From: a virus
Virus record (IMG/VR): IMGVR_UViG_3300020478_001444
Location: 1 to 45,250 of that record
DNA: 45,250 nt
Reading direction: 5' to 3' (one strand)
Positions within the stretch are counted from its first letter, which is position 1. The number at the start of each line of letters is the position of its first letter. The notes under the pieces are model-generated. The model was not told the DNA's origin. It saw only the letters and a program-made list of their open reading frames with translations, and made no database searches. Below, piece by piece: positions 30,445 through 37,403 of the stretch. A program made the position numbers and the translations under genes.

Positions 30445-30666
30445 ATGGCTGTAAGAAAATATACTAAATCATCAAACGGATTAAAAATGTGGAAGTCGAT
30501 GAGTTCGTCTGTAAAACGCCGTCCTCAACAGGAATGGTGTGCTTTTTATACTCCAGCGGGTCGTATGGTATCTAAACCTGCGGGTAAACGACCTCGCAAT
30601 ATGCATCCAGAAGATTGGTGCGCTGCTAAAACACCTTTCAAGGGGAGAGTCATAAGAAGCTATTAA
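30445..30666 (+). CDS. 73-residue basic peptide with two internal WCAxxTP repeats
   Basis: No family recognised. The basic first third (VRKYTKSSNGLKMWKSM) is followed by two related units: EWCAFYTPAGRMVSK (30-44) and DWCAAKTPFKGRVIRS (57-72). Each has an acidic residue-W-C-A, then TP, then GR and a hydrophobic pair. A third, truncated copy of the last unit lies at 31624-31668. Net charge is strongly positive, so DNA/RNA binding is one option. Its place between two radical SAM genes and two PhyH-type dioxygenases behind a strong promoter also fits a substrate peptide; this is speculation. Confidence 0.6.
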   Translation: MAVRKYTKSSNGLKMWKSMSSSVKRRPQQEWCAFYTPAGRMVSKPAGKRPRNMHPEDWCAAKTPFKGRVIRSY

Positions 30667-30673
30667 GGTAATG
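30625..30673 (+). repeat. Direct repeat, upstream copy of tandem duplication
   Basis: The stretch beginning GCTAAAACACCTTTCAAGGG and running to the ATG of the first dioxygenase is repeated at 31627-31678 with few changes. It marks the left edge of a roughly 1-kb tandem duplication comprising the tail of the repeat-peptide gene, a PhyH-type dioxygenase and a Cys-rich peptide. Confidence 0.85.
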
Positions 30674-31543
30674 TTAAGTCAAGAAAATATTTTAGAATTA
30701 AATACTACAGGTTATTTACTTATTAAAAATTTTTTAGATGAAGAAACATTACAAAAATTTAAAAGTATTTACAAGTTTCTAGAAAAAGATGTAGTAGAAC
30801 AGCATTATAAAAGTATTAAATTATCTGACTTTAAATCAATATATACATGGGCAGAAACAGATTTATTAAGAAATAAGAATAAACGTTATTTACATAAACT
30901 TAGACAAGTATTATGGCATACAGATTTTGGAAAAAAATTTATTATGGATTTAACAAAATCTATGCAATTAATAAATCCTAATTATTATTTTTGGAAAGAT
31001 AAGTATATGGTTCAACCTCCTGGAGCTAATGGTTATCTTCCTCACCAGGATAATGATGCAGATTTGAGTGGATTAGTTCGTAAAGCAGGTTGTACTTTAT
31101 CTATTGCTTTTACACCTACAACAGAAGAAACTGGGTGTCTTTGGATAGAAAACGGTCCAAAAAGATATAAAAATCTTGAATTATGCTCCGCTAATGGGTG
31201 CGGGATTGGAAGTAGATTAAAAAAAGATAAAAATCAACGATGTTTTTGTCATAAAACTGTTATAAAATCTTCTGCTATGAAAAGTTATAATGGATACGAA
31301 ATGAAACCAATACCTATGAATCCAGGAGATTGTTTATTTTTTGATGGGTGGCAATTACATGGAACTGCGTTAAATACAGGAAAGAATCTTAGAAAAAGTT
31401 TACTTTTTATTTTTTTAGAACCTAAATCTGAATACTTAAAAGATTGGTCTTATGAGTATCATAGAAAAAAATGGGGAACTTATAGTTTAAATATTAAGAA
31501 AATACAGGAGATAGGGAATGAAATGTACCAATCCAGAATGTAA
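30671..31543 (+). CDS. PhyH-like Fe(II)/2OG dioxygenase, copy 1
   Basis: 290 residues. PPGANGYLPHQDND gives H125 and D127; FFDGWQLHGTALNTGKNLRKSL gives H230 and R241; the strand CTLSIAFTPTTEETGCLWIENGPKR is typical of phytanoyl-CoA dioxygenase-family proteins. An insert before the distal part has Cys at 172, 177, 191 and 193 (ELCSANGC ... RCFCH), a possible zinc or Fe-S site not usual for the family. Copy 2 at 31676 keeps it. PhyH-like phage enzymes may hydroxylate lipids, sugars or amino acids. The C-terminus overlaps the Cys-rich peptide gene. Confidence 0.85.
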   Translation: MLSQENILELNTTGYLLIKNFLDEETLQKFKSIYKFLEKDVVEQHYKSIKLSDFKSIYTWAETDLLRNKNKRYLHKLRQVLWHTDFGKKFIMDLTKSMQLINPNYYFWKDKYMVQPPGANGYLPHQDNDADLSGLVRKAGCTLSIAFTPTTEETGCLWIENGPKRYKNLELCSANGCGIGSRLKKDKNQRCFCHKTVIKSSAMKSYNGYEMKPIPMNPGDCLFFDGWQLHGTALNTGKNLRKSLLFIFLEPKSEYLKDWSYEYHRKKWGTYSLNIKKIQEIGNEMYQSRM

Positions 31544-31631
31544 TAATCCAGAATGTACTTGTGATCCTTGTGAATGTACACTTGAAGAACAATGTATTTG
31601 TTGCAGAGATGAGGAGATAGAATATGGCTAA
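31518..31631 (+). CDS. Metallothionein-like Cys-rich peptide, copy 1
   Basis: An ATG at 31518 behind AGGAG opens 37 codons with nine Cys (C3, C8, C13, C15, C18, C20, C26, C28, C29), starting MKCTNPECNNPECTCDPCEC. The CxC, CxxC and CC spacing is that of metal-thiolate cluster proteins; it is acidic and has no His. It lies across the end of the dioxygenase gene in another frame. Copy 2 (32388) is clearly homologous, and the reading frame and Cys pattern have been kept while the sequence changed, which supports a real gene. Binding of Zn, Cu(I) or Fe, perhaps serving the nearby iron enzymes, is inferred. Confidence 0.75.
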   Translation: MKCTNPECNNPECTCDPCECTLEEQCICCRDEEIEYG

Positions 31632-31668
31632 AACACCTTTCAAGGGTAGAGTCATAAGAAGTTATTGA
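31624..31668 (+). pseudogene. Remnant of the repeat-peptide gene tail (14 codons)
   Basis: ATG plus 13 codons reading AKTPFKGRVIRSY, identical to the last 13 residues of the 30445 gene, then TGA. It is the left end of the duplicated unit and shows where the duplication broke in. It has an ATG and sits behind GAGGAG, so a 14-residue peptide could still be made. Confidence 0.75.
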
Positions 31669-31675
31669 GGTAGTA

Positions 31676-32401
31676 ATGTTAACGCAAGAAAATATTCATG
31701 AACTTAATACTAATGGTTATAAACTTGTTAATAACTTTGTATCTATAGAAGAAGTTGATGAATTTCTTAAACTTTTTGATTTTTTAGAAAAGGAAGTATT
31801 AGAAAATCATTCTCAAACATATAATAAATTTACAAATAGTAAAATTAATGTAACTAAAGATAATTTACATAAAGTTTATAATTATTTAGGATATACAAAA
31901 TTTGGAAAAGAATTTATTGATAAAATATTAGAATCAATAAAATTAATAAATTCAAATCTATCATTTTGGCAAGATAAATATATGGCGCAAGCTCCTGGAG
32001 TACCAGGATATTCTCCACATCAAGATAACTATGCAGGTGATCAAAAAAAATATAACTTTTTAAATTTTTATACTGTAATTATAGCTCTTACTTCTGCTTG
32101 TGAAAATACAGGATGTTTATGGGTAGAAAATGGTCCAAAAAGAACTAGTGATGTAGCATTTTGTTCTAGTAATGGATGTAGTAATTATTCCAATCGAGTT
32201 TGCCATTGTATACATGGAATAACTCCAGAACTAATAAAAAATTATAAAGGAGTTTCTATGAAACCAATAAAAGTAAAGTCTAGAGACACTATATTTATGG
32301 ATGGTAATTGCGTACATGGAACTGCTATAAATCTAGGAAATAATACTAGACGAAGTTTAATTTTACAATTTAAGGAGTATAATAAAAATGAAATGCACTA
32401 A
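31676..32401 (+). CDS. PhyH-like Fe(II)/2OG dioxygenase, copy 2
   Basis: 241 residues, paralogue of the protein at 30671. It keeps H115 and D117 (YSPHQDN), H214 (CVHGTAINLG) with following Arg, the strand GCLWVENGPKR and the four-Cys insert (C163, C168, C176, C178: FCSSNGC ... VCHC). It is shorter at the C-terminus by about 35 residues and has a shortened segment around residue 50-60. All catalytic residues are kept, so both copies may be active, perhaps on different substrates. Confidence 0.85.
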   Translation: MLTQENIHELNTNGYKLVNNFVSIEEVDEFLKLFDFLEKEVLENHSQTYNKFTNSKINVTKDNLHKVYNYLGYTKFGKEFIDKILESIKLINSNLSFWQDKYMAQAPGVPGYSPHQDNYAGDQKKYNFLNFYTVIIALTSACENTGCLWVENGPKRTSDVAFCSSNGCSNYSNRVCHCIHGITPELIKNYKGVSMKPIKVKSRDTIFMDGNCVHGTAINLGNNTRRSLILQFKEYNKNEMH

Positions 32402-32483
32402 TCCAGAGTGTACTTGTGATCCTTGTGAATGTACACTTGAAGAACAATGTATTTGTTGTATAGGGGAAATAGAAGATGAATAA
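32388..32483 (+). CDS. Metallothionein-like Cys-rich peptide, copy 2
   Basis: An ATG at 32388 (AAGGAG upstream) opens 31 codons with eight Cys (C3, C8, C10, C13, C15, C21, C23, C24). It starts MKCTNPECTCDPCECTLEE and ends in an acidic tail. Compared with copy 1 it lacks one NNPEC unit, as if copy 1 had a small internal duplication. It overlaps the stop of the dioxygenase upstream and, by 8 nt, the next lipoprotein gene. Confidence 0.75.
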   Translation: MKCTNPECTCDPCECTLEEQCICCIGEIEDE

Positions 32484-32727
32484 GTCTTTAGAATTAGAAA
32501 TTAGAAGTTATATTATTATTTTTGGTTTAGCTTTTATGGTTGCCTTTCTTAGTGGCTGTCAAATGAGTAGTCGAAATGTTGGTGCTGCTATAGGCGGTGT
32601 TGCAGGAGGACTTATAGGTGCTACTGTAGGAGGAGGCAAAGGTCAAATAATGGCTACTGGAGCAGGTGCTGCAATCGGAGCGGTTGTAGGTAGTAAAATT
32701 GGCGATAGTATGGATGAGAAAAAATAA
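32476..32727 (+). CDS. Glycine-zipper lipoprotein
   Basis: 83 residues. Signal with lipobox FLSGC (Cys28) followed by a glycine-zipper repeat (VGAAIGGVAGGLIGATVGGGKGQ ... GAGAAIGAVVGSKIGDSMDE), as in SlyB/Rickettsia 17-kDa antigen-like outer-membrane lipoproteins. It probably inserts in or disturbs the outer membrane. An outer-membrane role in lysis or exclusion is possible. It starts 8 nt before the end of the Cys-rich peptide gene. Confidence 0.75.
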   Translation: MNKSLELEIRSYIIIFGLAFMVAFLSGCQMSSRNVGAAIGGVAGGLIGATVGGGKGQIMATGAGAAIGAVVGSKIGDSMDEKK

Positions 32728-33224
32728 TGGCTGGATTTAATGGATTATTAGATGCGACTTTTTTACCTCCAAGAAATTGGACATTAGATAAAGATTTAAC
32801 ATTTACATCAGATACTATTAAAAATTACGAGATTACAATGTTGCGTAATTGTAATATTTTAATATCTGATGAAGGAACTATTACTGTTCCAGCAGGTTAT
32901 ATTACAGATTTAGCAAGTGTTCCTAGACCTATTTGGGCAGTTATTTCTCCTTTTGATGTTGCAAGAGCTGCTGTTATTCATGATTTACTTTATGAATATA
33001 TCAATACTCAATATAAAGTAGTTAATAATTCTGCTGCTGCTGAAGATGGACCAGTTACTAAAAAAGAAAGAGAATATTATAGAGAAATAGCTGATAATAT
33101 ATTTAGAGAAGCTATGCGAAATTCAGAGCCTTCAGTACCAGGCTGGAAAATCTGGTCAGCATATACAGCTGTTAGGTTATTTGGGCGTTGGGCTATTAAT
33201 AGTTCAGCACCTAGAAAAAAATAA
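32727..33224 (+). CDS. DUF1353 phage protein
   Basis: 165 residues. VPAGYITDLASVPRPIWAVISP (about 54-75) and AAVIHDLLYEYI (about 81-92) are the signature of DUF1353, a phage family usually near tail or lysis genes with unknown activity; the TDxASxPR and HDxLY motifs look like a catalytic site. One base overlap with the preceding gene. Confidence 0.85.
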   Translation: MAGFNGLLDATFLPPRNWTLDKDLTFTSDTIKNYEITMLRNCNILISDEGTITVPAGYITDLASVPRPIWAVISPFDVARAAVIHDLLYEYINTQYKVVNNSAAAEDGPVTKKEREYYREIADNIFREAMRNSEPSVPGWKIWSAYTAVRLFGRWAINSSAPRKK

Positions 33225-33245
33225 AAAGGAAAAAATTAACTACTA

Positions 33246-33455
33246 ATGAAGCAATATTATACAGCGTATAGGGCACGAACTATGTGTCCTGTATGCGGTG
33301 ATGAAGATGAAGTTTTTATAACTAATAACGGAGTTTTTCCTACCTCTACAAAAACTTGCACTACTTGTTCCCATAGTTTTTCCGCTGATGAATTTATTTG
33401 TTCATTTATGGAAAAAACTGGTAATTCTACAGTTTCTTCTATATCTTCCATTTAA
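33246..33455 (+). CDS. Zinc-ribbon protein
   Basis: 69 residues. Two Cys pairs, MCPVCGDEDEVF and KTCTTCSHSF, spaced about 30 residues apart, form a zinc ribbon. A Ser/Thr-rich tail follows. Small zinc-ribbon proteins in phages often bind nucleic acid or RNA polymerase, but no closer family is seen. AAAGG is about 15 nt upstream of the ATG. Confidence 0.6.
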   Translation: MKQYYTAYRARTMCPVCGDEDEVFITNNGVFPTSTKTCTTCSHSFSADEFICSFMEKTGNSTVSSISSI

Positions 33456-33462
33456 TTTACAC

Positions 33463-33491
33463 TTGCATAATGCCCTATTCTTTCGTATAAT
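33463..33491 (+). promoter_or_regulatory. Sigma70-type promoter
   Basis: TTGCAT (33463-33468), 17 nt, TATAAT (33486-33491). The next start at 33517 has a GGGAG ribosome-binding site, so here the leader is about 20 nt, in contrast to the leaderless promoters elsewhere in the window. Confidence 0.75.
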
Positions 33492-33516
33492 ACATAATCA
33501 TTAACGGGAGAATACT

Positions 33517-33759
33517 ATGCCTAAACGCAAATCATCCAGTAAAGGTTACACTTCTAAAGGACAACGTCCTAATGTTCGCAAAGATATTAGGAAAGCACAA
33601 CGTCGTGACTATGTAGGTTCAATTGACCAAATAGCAAATAAGCTTGAAGCTCATCTTCAAGGTAAGAGAGTTATGGTTACTATTCCTAATCCAGATAAAA
33701 ATAATACTAGAGAAAGGTTCATTCGTGTTCCTTATCGTGTTGCTATGCAAGTTAAATGA
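33517..33759 (+). CDS. Small basic protein, unknown function
   Basis: 80 residues, strongly basic at the N-terminus (PKRKSSSKGYTSKGQRPNVRKDIRKAQRRDY), then a helical part and a C-terminal strand (KRVMVTIPNPDKNNTRERFIRVPYRVAMQV). It is probably a nucleic-acid-binding protein. Good GGGAG ribosome-binding site and own promoter. Overlaps purN by 4 nt. Confidence 0.6.
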   Translation: MPKRKSSSKGYTSKGQRPNVRKDIRKAQRRDYVGSIDQIANKLEAHLQGKRVMVTIPNPDKNNTRERFIRVPYRVAMQVK

Positions 33760-34259
33760 TAGTTTGTATGGCAAGCGGTAACGGTAGTAATTTTAAAGCT
33801 ATCGTAGAATTTGGTATACCTATTGATATAGTAATAACTAATAATATAAAAGCAGGAGTTATTACTAAGGCATTAGATGCAAATATACAATGTATTATAA
33901 GTGAAGATAGGTATGAGGATTGTGTTCCTGATAATACAAAACTAGTTATACTTGCTGGTTTTATGAGGTTATTAAGTAAAGATTTTGTTGAACGATTTCG
34001 TACTATAAATATTCATCCTAGTTTATTACCTAGCTTTAAAGGTGTAAATGCTGTAAAACAAGCATTAGATGCCAAAGTAAATTGGAGCGGTTGTACCGTA
34101 CATTGGGTTGATGAAGGAATAGATACAGGAAAAATAATTACACAAATTACTTGTCCTGTTTACGAAGATGATACAGAACAAATTTTACATAATAGAATAC
34201 ATGACTTAGAACATAAAATATATCCAGACACCATACAGGCAATATTGAGGAAAGTATGA
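33756..34259 (+). CDS. purN: Phosphoribosylglycinamide formyltransferase
   Basis: 167 residues, a little shorter than the bacterial enzyme (about 210). CMASGNGSNFKAI is the glycine loop that binds GAR phosphate; TINIHPSLLPSFKG supplies catalytic N85 and H87; HWVDEGIDTGKII supplies D123 with the usual seven-residue spacing from H116. It transfers formyl from 10-formyl-THF to GAR in purine synthesis. Phage purN is known in cyanophages, where it is thought to boost nucleotide supply. Confidence 0.93.
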   Translation: MIVCMASGNGSNFKAIVEFGIPIDIVITNNIKAGVITKALDANIQCIISEDRYEDCVPDNTKLVILAGFMRLLSKDFVERFRTINIHPSLLPSFKGVNAVKQALDAKVNWSGCTVHWVDEGIDTGKIITQITCPVYEDDTEQILHNRIHDLEHKIYPDTIQAILRKV

Positions 34260-34618
34260 AAACAATTATATGTGATATTGATGGTACTATTTTTAATTAT
34301 TCACCAGAAGGTACTGCTCAAATAGTACAGGAAGGCCCTACTTTACTTCCTGGTGTAGTAGAGAAATTTAATGAATGGGAAATGAAAGGTTGTAGGATTA
34401 TACTTATTACTGGGCGTAGAGAGTCATTACGAGAGTATACAGAATCTGAATTAACTGATCATGGTATACCTTTTGATATATTACTAATGGGCTATGCTGA
34501 TACTGGTAGAGTTCTTATTAATGATATTGGTGGAAAAGGTAATATAAAAGGACACTGTGTAAATCTTAAAAGAGATAAAGGTTTTTTAGATGCACCATGG
34601 GAAGATGTTGGATTATAA
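34256..34618 (+). CDS. HAD-like phosphatase (deoxynucleotidase/PNKP-type)
   Basis: 120 residues. IICDIDGTIFN gives the nucleophile D7 and the general acid D9; IILITGRRESLREYTE is motif II with the Thr/Gly turn; VLINDIGGKGN resembles the acidic motif IV. No cap domain, so it could act on larger substrates such as nucleic-acid ends or a sugar phosphate. Overlap of 4 nt with purN. Substrate not known. Confidence 0.75.
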   Translation: MKTIICDIDGTIFNYSPEGTAQIVQEGPTLLPGVVEKFNEWEMKGCRIILITGRRESLREYTESELTDHGIPFDILLMGYADTGRVLINDIGGKGNIKGHCVNLKRDKGFLDAPWEDVGL

Positions 34619-34787
34619 TATATATCTTGATTCTCTAAAACCAGAATCAAAATTAGTACAGGTTGATTATACCGGTGCTATTATAGATAAATTTAACTTG
34701 TCTGAAGATGAAGCAAAACAGATTGTGCATGATTGGGTATGCCAAAAAATGATTGATATACCATTTGGAACAAAAGGATGTATATAA
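34605..34787 (+). CDS. Small protein, unknown function
   Basis: 60 residues from the ATG at 34605, preferred to an ATG five codons earlier. LDYNIYLDSLKPESKLVQVDYTGAIIDKFNLSEDEAKQIVHDWV suggests a small alpha/beta fold. Overlaps the HAD gene by 14 nt; its TAA overlaps the next ATG (TAATG). No family recognised. Confidence 0.45.
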   Translation: MLDYNIYLDSLKPESKLVQVDYTGAIIDKFNLSEDEAKQIVHDWVCQKMIDIPFGTKGCI

Positions 34788-35134
34788 TGCCATTACTACC
34801 TGTTTATTATACTACTAATGGATATGCAAATAATACTAGAATAAAAAAGAAAAAATCTAATAAACAATTACAGGCAGAAAAAGCCCATAAAGAGTTTATA
34901 GATATTTATACTTCTGGCGGTGGTAGAACTGGATATACAGCGGATTGCAAATCCGTGCATGAGGGTTCGAGTCCCTCCCGTCAGTCCAACCTACCTCCTT
35001 GTTCAGATGTAATTCCTACAGGTATTGCGTATAAGAAAAAATATACTAATCATAATTTTACTATTGCACCTGCATATAATAAAGGTTCGTATCAAGTCAT
35101 TAGTAGAAAGGATGTAAAGGATATTGGCAGATAA
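34787..35134 (+). CDS. Small phage protein whose frame runs through a tRNA gene
   Basis: 115 residues from ATG at 34787 with AAAGGA upstream. The N-terminal part (PLLPVYYTTNGYANNTRIKKKKSNKQLQAEKAHKEF) and the C-terminal part (PPCSDVIPTGIAYKKK... SYQVISRKDVKDIGR) look like a normal phage protein, and from memory resemble the two ends of a conserved marine-phage protein. Between them, about 25 codons (34914-34988) are exactly the tRNA-Cys gene in frame. Either the tRNA replaced a middle segment without breaking the frame, or the two genes evolved to overlap. RNase P cutting of the transcript would destroy the mRNA, so expression must be a choice. Confidence 0.55.
   Translation: MPLLPVYYTTNGYANNTRIKKKKSNKQLQAEKAHKEFIDIYTSGGGRTGYTADCKSVHEGSSPSRQSNLPPCSDVIPTGIAYKKKYTNHNFTIAPAYNKGSYQVISRKDVKDIGR
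34914..34988 (+). tRNA. tRNA-Cys (GCA)
   Basis: 75 nt. Acceptor stem CTGGCGG / CCGTCAG (seven pairs, one G-T), D arm GTA/TAC, anticodon stem GCGGA/TCCGT with loop TTGCAAA (anticodon GCA), T arm GAGGG-TTCGAGT-CCCTC, discriminator T73 (the known Cys identity base) and an encoded CCA end. It is complete and should be functional. The length, 75 nt, is a multiple of three, and the surrounding ORF reads through it. Extra tRNA-Cys would suit the very Cys-rich proteins encoded at 28542-32483. Confidence 0.93.
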
Positions 35135-36257
35135 TTTTTGTCATCGACCTTGGACAGAAATGCACATTGAGGAGAATGGAAATATTACTCCTTGTTGTGT
35201 TATGCCTTCTAATATTCATTTTGTAGCAAATGGTATTGATAATTATTTTAAGAGTGAAACACTTGCAGAAATAAAACAATATTTTAAGGAAAATAAACAA
35301 CATCCTCATTGTCAATTTTGTTGGGATGCTGAACGTAATGGTGTAAGAACTCAACGAAGCAGTAGTAAACTTGATCTTTCTAAGTTACAAAAAATTCATT
35401 TACGATTTAATAATATATGTAATTTTAAATGTAGAATGTGTAATCCTAAATTTAGTTCTACATGGGCTGAAGAAAATAAAATACATAATTATTTTAAACA
35501 TACTTATACTTTAGATAAAGATATATTTAAATCAACAGATGATTTATATAAATTAATATTAGATAATCGAAATACTATAAAACAAATAAATATTAGTGGC
35601 GGTGAGCCATTAATTACTAAGATAAATTATCGTTTTTTAAAGTTTTTAATTGTTAATAAACTAACACATATCGCATTAGCGTATAGTACAAACCTTTCAC
35701 GAATTGACTATGATGGTATTAATTTATTACCTTTATTTGATAAATTTAAACGCGTCACATTAAGTGTATCAGTAGATGGTTACGGAAAAGATGTTGAATA
35801 TAGTCGTCATGGTTTTAAATGGGATACTTTTATAAAAAATTTAAATCAAGTTAAACACTTAGTTAATAGTTTAGTTTGTGTAGTAAATATATACTCTGTA
35901 TATTCTATTCCACAGTTACAACAGTTTGCTGAAAAAAATAATAAGTCAATTAGCTATCAACCATGTCTTTATCCTAAATTTTTATCTATACAATCACTTC
36001 CTTATAATGAAAAAACTAAAATTATTAAATTTTATGATAGTGTTAAGCAAACTAATAAAATTAAAAAATTTAATACTCTTAAAATTAATATTTTAGATTA
36101 TATGATGAAAGATCAAATAGATTCTTATATACTTGAAAATGAGTTCTATAACTGTAGTAAAGAATTTAAATATTTTAATTCTCTATTAGATTCTCATAGA
36201 AATCAAAATTTTGTAACTACGTTTCCTCAATTTAAAGAATGGTATGATACAATTTAA
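35124..36257 (+). CDS. Radical SAM protein with N-terminal twitch-like Cys motifs
   Basis: 377 residues from TTG at 35124 with AAAGG upstream, overlapping the end of the preceding ORF. NFCHRPWTEMHIEENGNITPCC (C6, C24, C25) and HCQFCWDAERNG (C63, C66) form the N-terminal auxiliary motifs of twitch-type radical SAM proteins; NNICNFKCRMC (C99, C103, C106) is the CX3CX2C motif; NISGGEPLI is the GGE. Members of this group often sit in surface-glycan or peptide-modification loci. It heads the right-hand glycan region. Confidence 0.86.
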   Translation: MADNFCHRPWTEMHIEENGNITPCCVMPSNIHFVANGIDNYFKSETLAEIKQYFKENKQHPHCQFCWDAERNGVRTQRSSSKLDLSKLQKIHLRFNNICNFKCRMCNPKFSSTWAEENKIHNYFKHTYTLDKDIFKSTDDLYKLILDNRNTIKQINISGGEPLITKINYRFLKFLIVNKLTHIALAYSTNLSRIDYDGINLLPLFDKFKRVTLSVSVDGYGKDVEYSRHGFKWDTFIKNLNQVKHLVNSLVCVVNIYSVYSIPQLQQFAEKNNKSISYQPCLYPKFLSIQSLPYNEKTKIIKFYDSVKQTNKIKKFNTLKINILDYMMKDQIDSYILENEFYNCSKEFKYFNSLLDSHRNQNFVTTFPQFKEWYDTI

Positions 36258-36265
36258 ATCAGAAA

Positions 36266-36294
36266 TTGCTTATCAAAAAATTTTATGATAATAT
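36266..36294 (+). promoter_or_regulatory. Sigma70-type promoter of the right-hand glycan region
   Basis: TTGCTT (36266-36271), 17 nt, TAATAT (36289-36294); the ATG at 36300 follows after 5 nt with no Shine-Dalgarno sequence, so a leaderless mRNA is predicted. Confidence 0.65.
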
Positions 36295-36299
36295 AGAAA

Positions 36300-37403
36300 A
36301 TGTATAGAACAAAAATTAGTTTAAATACTAAGTATTCTTTTATAATTAAAAATTTAAATTTAAAATTTACAGTTCCTACTTATTGGATTAAAGGAGGTTC
36401 AGAGTTTCTTAATGATCCTTCTTTTAAAAATTTATTAAATAATATTGGAGAGAAAGAATTAATATTAGTTGATATATCAGAAGATCCTCTTAATTTTTCT
36501 ATACAGAATACCCTAATAAAAGATAAAAGAATTATAATTATTGCTGCTAATCCTTTATATTCCTATGAGTTCGCAGCTCAAAATAGCTCATTAAAAAAAA
36601 TCTGTCCTTATAAAACAATTTTTTTTAATATTCTTTTTAATAAAGCAAAAGAAAGTTACAAAGTAGACACGTTTTTATCAATAACGCCGCATGATAAAGC
36701 ACCAAAAAGAAATTTAGAATTAAGATATTTTTTATTATCTGCCAGAAGGGATACTTTTTATAGACAATTATGTAATTATTTTTTACATAAAGCTAACTTA
36801 TTTGACAAGGGTTATATCGCTCATAATAGAATATTTGAAGGTAGTGTAGATCCTTTATACTTAGAGATACATAAAAATAATTTACCAGGTTATGATATAA
36901 ATAACCGATATGCTTTGCGAAAACATTTTTTAGATGATGAACCACGCGGATTGTGGAATAAAGGTTTCGCGGCTACTGATTTTGGTTTTTATAAATCATA
37001 TCTTGATTATTTTCAATTTGAGGTTGTACCAGAAACTGTGTTATACAGTTCTTGCTTATTTCTTAGTGAGAAAGTTTTTAAACCTATACTTTTTAAAAAA
37101 CCTTTTCTTGTTTTAAGTTCTATACACACACTATCGTATTTACGAAAATTAGGATTTAAAACTTTTGAACCAGTAATTGATGAAAGCTATGATTTTGAAA
37201 CTGATAATGTAATTAGAACTTTAAAGGTTTTGCAAGAAGTTAAGAAATTATGTAGTATGTCTCATGTAATGTTGAGAAAAAAATTAGATCAACTTGACGA
37301 GATTTTAGAATATAATCACAACCACTTTATGTCAACAGACTGGCATTTTAACATTCAAACTGAGGTTCAGAAATATATTAATGAAAATATTACTAACAGG
37401 TAG
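36300..37403 (+). CDS. Putative GT10-like glycosyltransferase
   Basis: 367 residues. The C-terminal half has FLSEKVFKPILFKKPFLVLSS followed by LSYLRKLGFKTFEPVIDESYD, the pattern (SEK-x-F/x-KP-x(6)-PF ... L-GF-x-TF ... DESYD) seen in a group of phage and bacterial fucosyltransferase-like (GT10/GT-B) proteins, where it lines the nucleotide-sugar site. The N-terminal half is alpha/beta without a clear motif. The protein at 39725 shares the same C-terminal pattern. The donor sugar is not known. Confidence 0.6.
   Translation: MYRTKISLNTKYSFIIKNLNLKFTVPTYWIKGGSEFLNDPSFKNLLNNIGEKELILVDISEDPLNFSIQNTLIKDKRIIIIAANPLYSYEFAAQNSSLKKICPYKTIFFNILFNKAKESYKVDTFLSITPHDKAPKRNLELRYFLLSARRDTFYRQLCNYFLHKANLFDKGYIAHNRIFEGSVDPLYLEIHKNNLPGYDINNRYALRKHFLDDEPRGLWNKGFAATDFGFYKSYLDYFQFEVVPETVLYSSCLFLSEKVFKPILFKKPFLVLSSIHTLSYLRKLGFKTFEPVIDESYDFETDNVIRTLKVLQEVKKLCSMSHVMLRKKLDQLDEILEYNHNHFMSTDWHFNIQTEVQKYINENITNR

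Noticed and set aside
30445-32483. CRISPR or phage-satellite repeat array
   Set aside because: Only two diverged copies of a 1-kb gene unit are present, with no short spaced repeats; this is plain gene duplication.
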